Positions 1-8,705 are shown, counted from the first letter of the stretch. The stretch is DNA of 64,000 bases from Palsa-892 sp035555855 (GCA_035555855.1 DATMGD010000077.1:1-64000); one strand, 5' to 3'. Numbers and translations: made by a program. Notes: generated from the letters alone by a model not told the origin.

Positions 1-618
1 TGTCTTCAATGAGTATTCGATCCACGCGGCGGCAGGCTTTGCAAAATCGAGATCGCAATCGACGCGCTCGGCGATACGCTTGCCGCCCAACGCTTCGAGA
101 CGCTCATCTAGCTTTTTGCCGATGCCGCAAAAATCCGCATAGGCCGAATCGCCAAGCGCCAGCACACCGAACTTCACGTCCTCCAACTTCGGCGCGGCAT
201 CGCTCATCAATTCGTTATAGGCGCGCACGGCACGCGCCGGTGGCTCGCCTTCGCCCCAGGTCGCGGCAATTACCAAAAGGTTCTTCGCCTTTGCGAGCGA
301 AGCGAGTTCGAGATCGGCGAAATCGACGACGCTCGGCTTGAAGCCGAGCTTGCGTGCATTCTTCGCGGCATCAGCGGCGAGCTTTTCGGAATTGCCGGAT
401 TCGGTCGCAAACAAAATCGTCAGAGGCTCTGCGGCAACGAGCGCCGGCAGCTGCTCGGGCTGCAGACTCGGGGCGCCGCCCTGCGCTGCCTCGGCACCGG
501 CGAGAAAGCCCGCGAGCCAGGCCCGCTGCACGGGACTGGCAGGACCGACCACACGGTTCAGCGCTTCGATGTCCTCGTCGCTGAAAGGAGCCGCTTTCGG
601 AACGGTGAAAAAACCCAT
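1..618 (-). CDS. CysJ-like diflavin reductase (sulfite reductase flavoprotein alpha type), N-terminal part
   Basis: The gene starts at the ATG ending at 618 and runs off the left edge, so only 206 N-terminal residues are visible. After a short helical leader (PFSDEDIEALN, residues 11-21; QRAWLAGFLAG, 31-41), as in CysJ proteins, comes a flavodoxin domain from about residue 66: FMN phosphate loop ATESGNSE (71-78), ATWGEGEPP (119-127) and LGDSAYADFCG (155-165). In the family this domain passes electrons from FAD/NADPH to a partner; the reductase half would lie beyond the edge. Sulfite reduction is the textbook role, but CysJ-like proteins also occur with iron and siderophore loci, which the nearby heme genes make possible here. 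No cysI is visible. Confidence 0.85.
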   Translation of the reverse strand, partial: MGFFTVPKAAPFSDEDIEALNRVVGPASPVQRAWLAGFLAGAEAAQGGAPSLQPEQLPALVAAEPLTILFATESGNSEKLAADAAKNARKLGFKPSVVDFADLELASLAKAKNLLVIAATWGEGEPPARAVRAYNELMSDAAPKLEDVKFGVLALGDSAYADFCGIGKKLDERLEALGGKRIAERVDCDLDFAKPAAAWIEYSLKT

Positions 619-675
619 GGCCTGACCTGCGCTGCGGTTGCCGTTATTTTCTATGTAATATTGCTATTCTCCCAT

Positions 676-698
676 TTTTATAATGTCAAATTATAAAA
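676..698. promoter_or_regulatory. Perfect 9-bp inverted repeat in an AT-rich promoter region
   Basis: TTTTATAAT, a 5-base spacer (GTCAA) and ATTATAAAA form a perfect inverted repeat 58-80 bases upstream of the diflavin reductase start. It lies in an AT-rich patch (about 640-735) that stands out from the GC-rich surroundings. The symmetry suggests a dimeric regulator site. It is not a clean match to the Irr element or to the RirA box, so the regulator is unknown. Confidence 0.55.
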
Positions 699-798
699 TA
701 ACACATTTTTATATGTTATATAGTGGCTAAGCATTTATGAACACGGCCGAAATCGTAGCCATGCATCTCGCGAAACAGAACTGATTGGATCGGGCCGT

Positions 799-1881
799 TC
801 AGGCACCGGCTTCTTTGGCATAGGCGAGCGCGGCTCTCGCGAGCGGCACGACCCGCGCCGCCGAGGCTTCGGCATGAGCGCTCGCCGCCGTGCCGTCACG
901 GATGCGCCCCGCGATGCCCTGCAGGATCGCACTCATGCGGAAGAGATTATAGGCGAGGTACCAATCCAGATTCGGCAGCCCGTCGCGGCCGGTGAGTTTG
1001 CAATAAAGTGCCGCTGCTTCCTCCACCGAGGGAATGCCGAGCGCCGCGAGATCGAGGCCCTTGATTCCGCTTCGTCCTTCCGGCGCCATCGACCAGTTCA
1101 TGAGAAAATAAGTAATGTCGGCGAGCGGATCGCCAAGCGTCGAAAGTTCCCAATCGAGCACCGCGATGATTTTCGTTTGGCTTGCATCGAAGATCAGATT
1201 GTCGAGGCGATAGTCGCCGTGCACGACTGAGACGCGCTCCTGCGGCGGCACCGTCTGCGGCAGCCATTCGATCAGCCGGTTCATCTCGGGGATGTCTTGC
1301 GTTTCCGACGCACGATACTGTTTCGACCAGCGCTCGACCTGGCGCGCAAAATAATTGCCGGGGCGGCCGTAATCGCCGAGACCGATTTTCTCCGGATCGT
1401 ATTGGTGCAATCGTGCGAGTGTTTCGATCTGCGCACGATAGATCGCGCCGCGCTCTTCGCGCGAGGCGTTTGGCAGCGCGCCACTCCACATCACGCGACC
1501 CTCAATGAGCGCCATGACATAGAACATCGCGCCAATCACGCTTTCGTCCGCGCACAGCGCATAAGGTTTTGCGGCCGGAAAGCCCGCGCGATGGAGCGCC
1601 GAGATGACGCGAAATTCGCGATCGACCGCGTGCGCCGACGGCAGCAACTTGCCAAACGGCTTTCTGCGCAGAACATAAGAGCGCTCCGGCGTATCGAGCC
1701 GATAGGTCGGGTTCGACTGCCCGCCCTTGAATTGCGAAACTTTGAGCGGCCCGCGATAGCCTTCGACATTCGCCGAGAGCCACGCATCGAGATTTTTCTC
1801 GTCGATGCGGTGGCGCGCTTCGACCGGCCTGGTGCCGGTGAATTCCGTTTCGTTCGGAGGAGACGCGCCGCTCATCCGCAA
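799..1881 (-). CDS. APH-type phosphotransferase (ACAD10/11 kinase-like)
   Basis: A 360-residue protein with the aminoglycoside phosphotransferase/choline kinase fold. The catalytic loop HGDYRLDNLI is at residues 221-230 and the metal-binding VLDWE at 241-245, followed by STLGDPLAD. Members beside acyl-CoA dehydrogenases resemble the kinase half of mammalian ACAD10/ACAD11, which phosphorylates 4-hydroxyacyl-CoA before it enters beta-oxidation. Its start is only 4 bases after the end of the dehydrogenase gene on the same strand, so the two are almost certainly co-transcribed and the CoA-linked role is inferred from that. Antibiotic modification is unlikely. Confidence 0.88.
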   Translation of the reverse strand: MRMSGASPPNETEFTGTRPVEARHRIDEKNLDAWLSANVEGYRGPLKVSQFKGGQSNPTYRLDTPERSYVLRRKPFGKLLPSAHAVDREFRVISALHRAGFPAAKPYALCADESVIGAMFYVMALIEGRVMWSGALPNASREERGAIYRAQIETLARLHQYDPEKIGLGDYGRPGNYFARQVERWSKQYRASETQDIPEMNRLIEWLPQTVPPQERVSVVHGDYRLDNLIFDASQTKIIAVLDWELSTLGDPLADITYFLMNWSMAPEGRSGIKGLDLAALGIPSVEEAAALYCKLTGRDGLPNLDWYLAYNLFRMSAILQGIAGRIRDGTAASAHAEASAARVVPLARAALAYAKEAGA

Positions 1882-1885
1882 TCAC

Positions 1886-3133
1886 TCATTCGCTTGAAGG
1901 ACCGCGATTGGAATAGCGCGCAAGCTCCATGCGTGCGATCGAGCGATTGTGCACTTCGTCCGGCCCGTCAGCGAGACGAAGCGTCCGGATATGCGCGTAG
2001 GTCCGTGCCAATCCGAAATCGGTCGTGACGCCCGCCGCGCCATGGGCCTGAATCGCATCGTCGATGATGCGAAGCGCAATGCGTGGCGCCGCGACCTTGA
2101 TCATCGCGATCTCGAGCTTCGCGGCTTTGTTTCCGGCTTTATCCATCATGTCGGCGGCCTTGAGGCACAGAAGCCGCGTCATCTCGATATCGATGCGCGC
2201 TTCGGCAATGCGCTGCTCCCACACCGATTGTTCGGAAATCTTCTTGCCGAAGGCCGTGCGCGTCGAGAGCCGCCGCACCATTTTCTCGAGCGCAGCTTCA
2301 GCCGCACCGACCGTGCGCATGCAGTGATGAATGCGGCCCGGCCCGAGTCTTCCCTGCGCGATCTCGAAGCCCCGTCCCTCACCGAGAATGAGGTTCGCCG
2401 CCGGCACCCGCACATGATCGAGCAGAATCTCGGCGTGGCCATGCGGCGCGTCATCGAAGCCGAATACCGGCAGCATGCGAACGATCTTCACGCCCTTGGC
2501 GTCGAATGGCACGAGGATTTGCGACTGCTGCTTGTGCCGCTCCGCCTTGGGATCGTTCTTGCCCATGACGATCGCGATCTTGCAGCGCGGATCGCCTGCG
2601 CCGGTCGACCACCACTTGCGGCCGTTGACAATATAATGGTCGCCGTCTTTGGTGATCGACGTTTCAATATTGGTGGCATCGGACGAGGCGACCGCCGGTT
2701 CGGTCATCAAGAACGCCGAGCGGATTTCCCCGGCCATCAGCGGTGTCAGCCACTTCTCCTTTTGCGCCTTGGTGCCGTAGCGCATCAACACTTCCATATT
2801 GCCGGTATCGGGCGCCGAGCAGTTGAACACCTCCGATACCCATTCGATGCGCCCCATCTCTTCGGCACACAGCGCATATTCGAGATTGCTGAGCCCGGCG
2901 CCGTGATAATCGCCCTCGTCATGGTCCGAAGGCGGCAACGCGAGATTCCACAAGCCTTCTTTTTTTGCCTTTGCCTTCAACTCTTCAATGACCGGCACGA
3001 CCTGCCAGCGATTACCGCCGAACGCCGCGATCTCTTCGTCGTAGCGATGCAGAACCGGCTGAACGTGCTTGGCGATGAAGGCAGCGACGCGGTCGCGCCA
3101 GTGGCGCTGGCGTTCCGAAAGCGAAAAATCCAT
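1886..3133 (-). CDS. Acyl-CoA dehydrogenase (ACAD11-like)
   Basis: A 415-residue FAD-dependent acyl-CoA dehydrogenase of ordinary family length. Landmarks are FLMTEPAVASSD for the middle beta domain, the helical domain with RTAFGKKI, and a C-terminal IQAHGAAGVTTDF segment ending in LADGPDEVH. The last motif falls where many members have xEGTSxI with the catalytic Glu, so an Asp may be the base, which should be checked by alignment. It oxidises an acyl-CoA to the enoyl-CoA and passes electrons to ETF in the cytoplasm. It is first of a two-gene unit with the downstream kinase-like gene, matching the domain pair fused in animal ACAD10/11. Confidence 0.93.
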   Translation of the reverse strand: MDFSLSERQRHWRDRVAAFIAKHVQPVLHRYDEEIAAFGGNRWQVVPVIEELKAKAKKEGLWNLALPPSDHDEGDYHGAGLSNLEYALCAEEMGRIEWVSEVFNCSAPDTGNMEVLMRYGTKAQKEKWLTPLMAGEIRSAFLMTEPAVASSDATNIETSITKDGDHYIVNGRKWWSTGAGDPRCKIAIVMGKNDPKAERHKQQSQILVPFDAKGVKIVRMLPVFGFDDAPHGHAEILLDHVRVPAANLILGEGRGFEIAQGRLGPGRIHHCMRTVGAAEAALEKMVRRLSTRTAFGKKISEQSVWEQRIAEARIDIEMTRLLCLKAADMMDKAGNKAAKLEIAMIKVAAPRIALRIIDDAIQAHGAAGVTTDFGLARTYAHIRTLRLADGPDEVHNRSIARMELARYSNRGPSSE

Positions 3134-3239
3134 GGGGCGTTCTCGTGGCGTTCCCGTGACGTTTTTATTGTTGCGCCGAGACTCTCGGATTAATGGCGAT
3201 GGCCGTCAATTGCCGGGCAGCAAAGACCGGTATTGACGC

Positions 3240-4022
3240 CTAGTGCCGGGATTGCCGCTGCACCGATTGCGGCAGCACGAACGGCCCTTCGGGCACCGCG
3301 CCGACCTTACAGGTAACGCCATAGAGTTCGGCCATCAGCGCATCGGTCACGATGGCCGAAGGCGCACCGGCGGCGACGACCCGGCCATTTTTAAGCGCGA
3401 CGATTTCATCGGCCGCCATCGCCGCGAGATTAAGGTCGTGCAGTACGCAAATCACGCCCGCGCCAGTCGCGGCATGCTGGCGCGCAAGCTCGAGCGTCAA
3501 AAGCTGGTGCGAAAGATCGAGGCTGCTGGTCGGCTCGTCGAGAAGGAGATAGCCGTTGCCGCCGCCCGCCCAGAGCTGTGCGAAGACGCGCGCAAGCTGC
3601 ACGCGCTGGCGCTCGCCGCCGGAAAGCTCGTCATAAAAGCGCGCGGCGAATTGCGGCATCTCCACGGTCGAAAGCGCCCGCGCCACCAGCGATTCCTTCT
3701 CGGCGCGCGTGAAGCGCCCGACCGCACCGAGCGCGACGATCTCCGCGACGGTGAACGGGAAACTCACCGACGCCGATTGCGGCAACACTGCGCGCCGGTG
3801 TGCGAGTTCCTGCGGCGCGAAGGATGCGAGCGGCTTGCCGTCAAGCCGGATCTCGCCCGACGACGGCGCGAGTTCGCCGGTCAGAAGTTTGAGCAGCGTT
3901 GATTTGCCCGCACCGTTAGGCCCAACGATCGCGACCGTGCGGCCGGGCGCAACCGAAAAATCCACGCGATCGAGAATGGCGCGGTTGCGGCGAGAAAACG
4001 AAAGAGCGCACGCTTCGTACAT
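3240..4022 (-). CDS. hmuV: Heme ABC transporter ATP-binding protein HmuV
   Basis: A 260-residue ABC ATPase. Walker A GPNGAGKST is at residues 34-42, the signature LSGGERQR at 133-140 and Walker B YLLLDEPTSSLD at 158-169, with the H-loop histidine in CVLHDLN. It energises heme import through the HmuU permease at the inner membrane. It is last in hemP-hmuT-hmuU-hmuV: 3 bases separate it from hmuU and the gene order is that of rhizobial heme loci. FecE/BtuD-type ATPases for siderophores or B12 look alike; the heme call rests on HemP, HmuT and the divergent receptor. Confidence 0.94.
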   Translation of the reverse strand: MYEACALSFSRRNRAILDRVDFSVAPGRTVAIVGPNGAGKSTLLKLLTGELAPSSGEIRLDGKPLASFAPQELAHRRAVLPQSASVSFPFTVAEIVALGAVGRFTRAEKESLVARALSTVEMPQFAARFYDELSGGERQRVQLARVFAQLWAGGGNGYLLLDEPTSSLDLSHQLLTLELARQHAATGAGVICVLHDLNLAAMAADEIVALKNGRVVAAGAPSAIVTDALMAELYGVTCKVGAVPEGPFVLPQSVQRQSRH

Positions 4023-4025
4023 CCT

Positions 4026-5108
4026 CTAGCCTCCGAGCGAAGCGCGATAGCGCCGCAGCAGCCACAGGAAGAAGGGTGCGCCGAGAAACGCGGTGACGAC
4101 ACCGATCGGCAATTCCGCGGGTGTCACGACCGTGCGCGCGCCTACATCGGCGGCGACCAGAATTGCCGCACCCAGAAGCGCGCTGCCGATCAAGAGCTTC
4201 TTGTGCGACGGCCCGATCATCAGGCGCAGAAGATGCGGAATGACGAGCCCGATGAAACCGATCGTGCCCGAGACCGCCACCGATCCGCCGGCACCGGCGG
4301 CGACCGCGACGATGGCGAGCCGCTTCAGGCGCTCGACATTAACGCCAAGATGAAACGCTTCCGCTTCGCCAAGCGCGATGGCGTCGAGCCCATGCGCAAG
4401 CACGCCCGCGATCACGAACGACAGAAGCGCGAACGGCACGAGCATCGCGACCTTGATCCAGGTCGCGCCGCCGAGCGATCCGAACGACCAGAAGGTGAAC
4501 TCGCGGAGTTGCTGATCGGAAGCGAGGAACAAAAGAATGCCGGTGCCTGCCGACGCGAGCGCGCCGAGCGCGATGCCGGTGAACAGCAGTGCCGCAACCG
4601 AGGTGCGGCCTTCATGCACCGTGAGTTGATGCAGGACCACGGTTGCCGTGAGCGCCCCGAAGAAGGCCGAGAGCACAAGACCAAAACGGCCGATGAAATC
4701 GCTCGCGCCGATTACCACGCCGCCGCCGAGCACGATGAAGGCGACAGCCGCGAGCGCAGCGCCCGGTGAAACGCCGACGAAGATCGGATCGGCCAGCGGA
4801 TTGCGGAAAATGCCCTGCAACAGCACGCCCGCGACGGCGAGCGAGCCACCGACCAGCACGCCGAGGATCATGCGCGGCAAACGGATATCCAGCACGATGA
4901 TCGCGTCGCGCAGCGCATTGCCGCCCGAGGGCCGCGTGCCCGTGAGCGCGTCGTAGAGAATGCCGAGCACATGGCCCGGCTCGATCGTAACTGGGCCGAT
5001 CGCCAGCGAGCCGATCATCGCGGCAACGAGCAGCACCGCACATACCCACAAGCCGGTGGAGCCGCGGCCAAGCGGCGCCATCAGCGTGCCGGAAACAGTG
5101 GCGCTCAC
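4026..5108 (-). CDS. hmuU: Heme ABC transporter permease HmuU (FecCD family)
   Basis: A 360-residue, very hydrophobic protein of the FecCD/BtuC permease family with multiple membrane helices. Family hallmarks include DIRLPRMILGVLVGGSLA and GIFRNPLADPIFVGVSPGA in the first half, and GTIGFIGLVIPHLLRL with the cytoplasmic coupling region in the second. A dimer would form the inner-membrane channel for heme delivered by HmuT. It overlaps hmuT by 4 bases (ATGA), indicating translational coupling, and is followed 3 bases later by hmuV. Confidence 0.94.
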   Translation of the reverse strand: MSATVSGTLMAPLGRGSTGLWVCAVLLVAAMIGSLAIGPVTIEPGHVLGILYDALTGTRPSGGNALRDAIIVLDIRLPRMILGVLVGGSLAVAGVLLQGIFRNPLADPIFVGVSPGAALAAVAFIVLGGGVVIGASDFIGRFGLVLSAFFGALTATVVLHQLTVHEGRTSVAALLFTGIALGALASAGTGILLFLASDQQLREFTFWSFGSLGGATWIKVAMLVPFALLSFVIAGVLAHGLDAIALGEAEAFHLGVNVERLKRLAIVAVAAGAGGSVAVSGTIGFIGLVIPHLLRLMIGPSHKKLLIGSALLGAAILVAADVGARTVVTPAELPIGVVTAFLGAPFFLWLLRRYRASLGG

Positions 5109-6076
5109 TTTTGTTTCGCTTCGCCGCTCGAGGTCGCCGCCGTGGTCCAGGAGCGTGCCGGCAAGGCGGGAATATTCGCTTCGGGGTAAAGGGCCGCTGC
5201 GAGGTCGCGCGCTGCATGCGCGGTGCGCGGGCCGAAGCCAAGCAGATAAAGCCCGGGCAGCCCGATCATGTTGCGGGTTTTTGCCGCCGGGCTGTTTGCC
5301 AGCGACGGCATTGCGAACACTTTATCGGGCGACATTGCATGGTCGCGCTCCGACATCACCACCACCGCGTCGGGCGCGGCGACGATCAACGCTTCGTCGC
5401 TCGCGGGCTTGAACCCGTTCACGGCCGAAAGCGCGTTGTCGACATCGGCGAGCTTGAACAGCGCATCGGCGCTCGTGCCTGTGCCGCCGACAATCGGCGA
5501 GCCACTGCCCATCGAAAGAATGAACGCCGCCTTGCGGTGTTGCTTGACGCCTTTCAGCGCATTGCCGAGCGCCGCGAAATCTTCGCGCACGGCGTTGGCG
5601 AGCTTCTCGCCTTCAACCGGCACGCCGGCGGCTTCGGCGATAAAGCGGATCTTGCGCAGAACGCCTTCGGCATTCTTCGCTTCGGGCACTACGACATAGG
5701 GCACGGAGGCGCGCTCGAGAATTTCGACAGCTTCTGCGGGACCCGAACCTTCAATAGCGAGGATCAGCGTTGGGCCGATTTTCAGAACGCCTTCCGGCGC
5801 GAGCGCGCGCATGTAGCCGACATTGGCTTTCTGCTTCGTGGCTTCGGGAAAAGTGCTGGTCGAGTCGACCGCGACAATCTTGTCCGCGAGGCCGAGTGCG
5901 TAGAGCACTTCGGTCACCGCGCCGCCGATCGAGACGATGCGCGAAGTATCGGTGATCGTAATCTTGCGGCCCGCCGCATCAGTGATCGTGCGCGACTGCG
6001 CGAAGGCGCTAGCGTTCAATGCAAAAAAAACAAACGCAGCCGCCAAAGAAACAAAACGATAAACGAAACGATTCAT
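5105..6076 (-). CDS. hmuT: Periplasmic heme-binding protein HmuT
   Basis: A 323-residue substrate-binding protein with a clear signal peptide: MNRF..., a hydrophobic core, and cleavage likely after SAFA near residue 26. The mature protein opens with RTITDAAGRKITI and RIVSIGGAVTEVLYALGL, typical of the TroA/FepB-like cluster, and contains VGYMRALAPEG, the region that supplies a heme-ligand tyrosine in HmuT relatives. It carries heme from the outer-membrane receptor to HmuUV. It starts 4 bases after hemP and overlaps hmuU by 4 bases, so it is the second gene of the operon. Confidence 0.93.
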   Translation of the reverse strand: MNRFVYRFVSLAAAFVFFALNASAFAQSRTITDAAGRKITITDTSRIVSIGGAVTEVLYALGLADKIVAVDSTSTFPEATKQKANVGYMRALAPEGVLKIGPTLILAIEGSGPAEAVEILERASVPYVVVPEAKNAEGVLRKIRFIAEAAGVPVEGEKLANAVREDFAALGNALKGVKQHRKAAFILSMGSGSPIVGGTGTSADALFKLADVDNALSAVNGFKPASDEALIVAAPDAVVVMSERDHAMSPDKVFAMPSLANSPAAKTRNMIGLPGLYLLGFGPRTAHAARDLAAALYPEANIPALPARSWTTAATSSGEAKQK

Positions 6077-6080
6077 GATT

Positions 6081-6275
6081 TCACTTCGTGAGAATGAGCT
6101 TGTTCTGGCCTGTCAGACGCAAGCGGTACGTTTCCGCTCCATGCTGAATCAATATTTCTTTTGTCGCGACAAATAAGTCACGGCTGGCGATGCTGTTCTC
6201 ATGCACCGCAACCGAGCGATCGCCCGTTGCCGTGTTGATTCCGCTCACGGTTTTTTCTTCCTTCGAATGATTCAA
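6081..6275 (-). CDS. hemP: Hemin uptake protein HemP
   Basis: A 64-residue protein whose C-terminal half matches the HemP family: IQHGAETYRLRLTGQNKLILTK read in two parts, with the invariant-looking LILTK ending. HemP is a small regulator or accessory factor found at the head of heme-uptake operons. The start is a TTG (ending at 6275); it is supported by AGGAG five bases upstream on the coding strand (plus-strand 6281-6285), and the only other in-frame candidate, an internal GTG, would remove nine residues. It leads the hemP-hmuTUV operon and its promoter overlaps the iron control element at 6288-6304. Confidence 0.85.
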   Translation of the reverse strand: MNHSKEEKTVSGINTATGDRSVAVHENSIASRDLFVATKEILIQHGAETYRLRLTGQNKLILTK

Positions 6276-6287
6276 AGCTGCTCCTAG

Positions 6288-6304
6288 TTTAGAAGCATTT
6301 TAGT
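6288..6304. promoter_or_regulatory. Putative Irr-binding iron control element (ICE)
   Basis: TTTAGAAGCATTTTAGT fits the Irr ICE pattern TTTAGAA-N3-TTCTAAA with a perfect left half-site and four of seven bases in the right half. On the minus strand it overlaps a TAAAAT -10-like hexamer (6297-6302) for hemP, just upstream of the AGGAG ribosome site. It lies between hemP and the divergent heme receptor gene, where Irr sites are known in Bradyrhizobium relatives. Whether Irr would activate or repress each side cannot be read from sequence. Confidence 0.65.
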
Positions 6305-6312
6305 GTGTTATT

Positions 6313-6350
6313 TCAAGTACTTGACCGCAATTAGCGTGTGGCGCTACGAA
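6313..6350 (+). promoter_or_regulatory. Candidate hmuR promoter with a 12-bp palindrome
   Basis: TCAAGTACTTGA (6313-6324) is a perfect palindrome. It overlaps a -35-like TTGACC (6321-6326), with TACGAA (6345-6350) after an 18-base spacer as a weak -10 for the rightward receptor gene. The palindrome could be a second regulator site in this iron-responsive region. This is a pattern match only. Confidence 0.35.
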
Positions 6351-6459
6351 AAGCAACGGCCAAGTGAACGGAAAACAATTCCGGCTTGGTCAACATGCCA
6401 GCCAGCCCTCCGGCGCCAGCCAGCACAAGAGCAAACAACTGGGCGACTGGGGGCAGTCA

Positions 6460-8619
6460 ATGAATGCAAAAACGACACGCATGCGGGTGCTATGCGCCGC
6501 TGCGTCGACACTGGCAATTTTCATCGCCGGGGCGGGCGGTGCGAACGCGCAAACGATAGCGCTCGATGCAATCACCGTCACGGCAACAAAGACAGCGGAA
6601 GCGGTGAGCGATGCGCTCGCCGCATCTTCCGTCATCGGCACAGAACAGATCGAACAGACGCGAGCCACGAGCGCCGCCGAATTATTTCGCGCAACGCCGG
6701 GCGTCTGGTTCCAGAATCGTCCCGACGATCCATCAACCTCGATCAGCATCCGCGGCTTGCAGGACTTCGGCCGTGTCGCCGTGCTGATTGACGGCGCGCG
6801 GCAGGACTTCCAGCGCACCGGGCATTCTGCGAACGGCCAGTTCTATATCGAGCCGAACACCATCGCGAATGTCGACATTACGCGCGGCCCGGTCGCTAAC
6901 ATCTACGGCTCTGGCGCGATTGGCGGTGTCGTCTATTTCCGCACCAAAGACGCCGAAGACATCCTGAAGCCCGGCGAAAAATGGGCGGTCGAAAGCCTCG
7001 GCGAATACAGCTCCAACAAGGGCTGGAACACTTATCTGAACGCCGCCGTGCGTGCAGGCGACAACATCGATCTTTTCGTGGGCGGCACTTATCGGGATCA
7101 ATCGAACTACAAGGACGGCGACGGCAACCGCGTGCCCAATACGGCGTCGGAAACCTGGACAGGCACGGCAAAAGCTACGCTGCGTCCCGCCGACGGCCAC
7201 ACGTTGAAATTCGGCTACACGCAATTCCAGTCAGATTTTACTTCGGGCATTCCGTTCATCGTGAACTTCCCGCCGCCTCTCCAGGCGTCTTCGATCTACG
7301 ACACGGGTGTGCTCAACCAGATTGCGACCGCACGCTGGCTGTACTCGAAACCGGATGACAACATCTTCAATTGGGACGCCAACGTATATTGGACGCGTAC
7401 CAGCACGGATCAGACGAAGACCGACGGCCTGCCCCCGATGTTTGGAGGTATCGGCAACATCGGCGATACGCGCAATTTCAGCATCGAAACGCTCGGCTTC
7501 AATCTGAACAATACCTCTCGGTTTGAATCGGGTGCGTTCCGCCATGCGTTTACGTTCGGCGCCGACGGCTTGCAGGATAAGGTCGATACAAGTGGCTTCG
7601 GCGTTGTGTTCACGCCTTCGGGTGAAAGGTCGCTGCTAGGCGCCTTTGCACAATGGAAGATGAATTATTCGAGCTGGCTGGAGGTGATCAGCGCACTTCG
7701 TTTCGACCAGTACCGGCTCGAAGGCGGAGCGGCAAAGGCCGACGGCAGCCGTGTGTCACCAAAAATCACTGTGGGCGTTACCCCGTTTCACGGCTTCCAG
7801 CCTTATGTAACTTATGCTGAAGGCTATCGCGCCCCGGCTGTCACCGAAACTTTGGTCGCCGGCTTGCACCCCATCGTCTTCGCACCCTTTACATTCCTTC
7901 AGAACCCCTCACTTCGTCCTGAAGTTGGAAAGACAAAGGAAGTCGGCATCAACTTGAAATATGATGACGTCTTCAAGGCAGGCGACCGCTTTCGCGGCAA
8001 GGTGAACGCTTACCGCAACGATGTGGATGATTACATCGATCTAACGGGTGTGTTCTTTGGTACGCCAGGCCAAGACGGCATCGTTTGTACGACGCCGAAC
8101 TTCGGCGGCGGCTTCGCTCCAGGCTGTCAGCAATATCAGAACGTCGCGAGCGCCCGTCTCGAAGGCGCCGAGTTCGAGACAATGTATGACAGCGGCACCT
8201 GGTTTGCCGGACTTGCGGGCAGCCATGTCCGCGGCAAGAACGTCAACACCGGAGCCCCACTCGCGACCGTTCCGCCGGACTTCCTGACCACGACGATCGG
8301 CACGCGTCTAAACGAACGCGTCACCGTTTCGGCGCGCTGGCAAGCGGTCGCGGCGAAAACTGCAAGTGAGATCCCGGTCGATAGCCGCGGCTTCTCGGTT
8401 TACGCGCCGACGAGTTCGTTCAACATCGTCAGCCTTTATCTCGGCTACAAGCTGAGCGAAAACGCGCAGGCGGCGCTTGCGGTAGAGAACCTGCTCAACG
8501 AGCAGTACTCGCCCTATCTGACTGTCTTCGCCAATCCGAGCGGTTCCGGCACGCCGCTCTCGATCCCGATGCCTGGCATTACCGTGAAGGCTTCGCTGAA
8601 AGTTCGCTTCGGCGGTTAA
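6460..8619 (+). CDS. hmuR: TonB-dependent outer-membrane heme receptor
   Basis: The ATG at 6460 gives 719 residues with a signal peptide ending at GANA; an in-frame ATG at 6364 would add 32 residues before it and is less likely. The mature N-terminus carries a TonB-box-like LDAITVTATK and a plug domain (SISIRGLQDFGRVAVLIDG). Heme-receptor signatures are YRAP (456-459), NPSL (482-485) and His470 between them, matching the FRAP/NPNL region with its heme-ligand histidine. The C-terminus is a beta-barrel strand. The receptor imports heme with TonB energy, is divergent from hemP-hmuTUV and is followed by a terminator. Confidence 0.93.
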   Translation: MNAKTTRMRVLCAAASTLAIFIAGAGGANAQTIALDAITVTATKTAEAVSDALAASSVIGTEQIEQTRATSAAELFRATPGVWFQNRPDDPSTSISIRGLQDFGRVAVLIDGARQDFQRTGHSANGQFYIEPNTIANVDITRGPVANIYGSGAIGGVVYFRTKDAEDILKPGEKWAVESLGEYSSNKGWNTYLNAAVRAGDNIDLFVGGTYRDQSNYKDGDGNRVPNTASETWTGTAKATLRPADGHTLKFGYTQFQSDFTSGIPFIVNFPPPLQASSIYDTGVLNQIATARWLYSKPDDNIFNWDANVYWTRTSTDQTKTDGLPPMFGGIGNIGDTRNFSIETLGFNLNNTSRFESGAFRHAFTFGADGLQDKVDTSGFGVVFTPSGERSLLGAFAQWKMNYSSWLEVISALRFDQYRLEGGAAKADGSRVSPKITVGVTPFHGFQPYVTYAEGYRAPAVTETLVAGLHPIVFAPFTFLQNPSLRPEVGKTKEVGINLKYDDVFKAGDRFRGKVNAYRNDVDDYIDLTGVFFGTPGQDGIVCTTPNFGGGFAPGCQQYQNVASARLEGAEFETMYDSGTWFAGLAGSHVRGKNVNTGAPLATVPPDFLTTTIGTRLNERVTVSARWQAVAAKTASEIPVDSRGFSVYAPTSSFNIVSLYLGYKLSENAQAALAVENLLNEQYSPYLTVFANPSGSGTPLSIPMPGITVKASLKVRFGG

Positions 8620-8627
8620 CCAACGCG

Positions 8628-8659
8628 GGGCGGCGCGGGCAAATCCGTGCCGCCCTTTT
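8628..8659 (+). terminator. Rho-independent terminator after hmuR
   Basis: GGGCGGCGCGG pairs with CCGTGCCGCCC (one G-U pair) around a 6-base loop and is followed by TTTT. It lies 8 bases after the hmuR stop codon and ends that transcript before the monooxygenase gene. Confidence 0.75.
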
Positions 8660-8705
8660 CAATTTTGACACCGTATGCAACTGCTATCCTGAGGAGGACG
8701 ACCCG

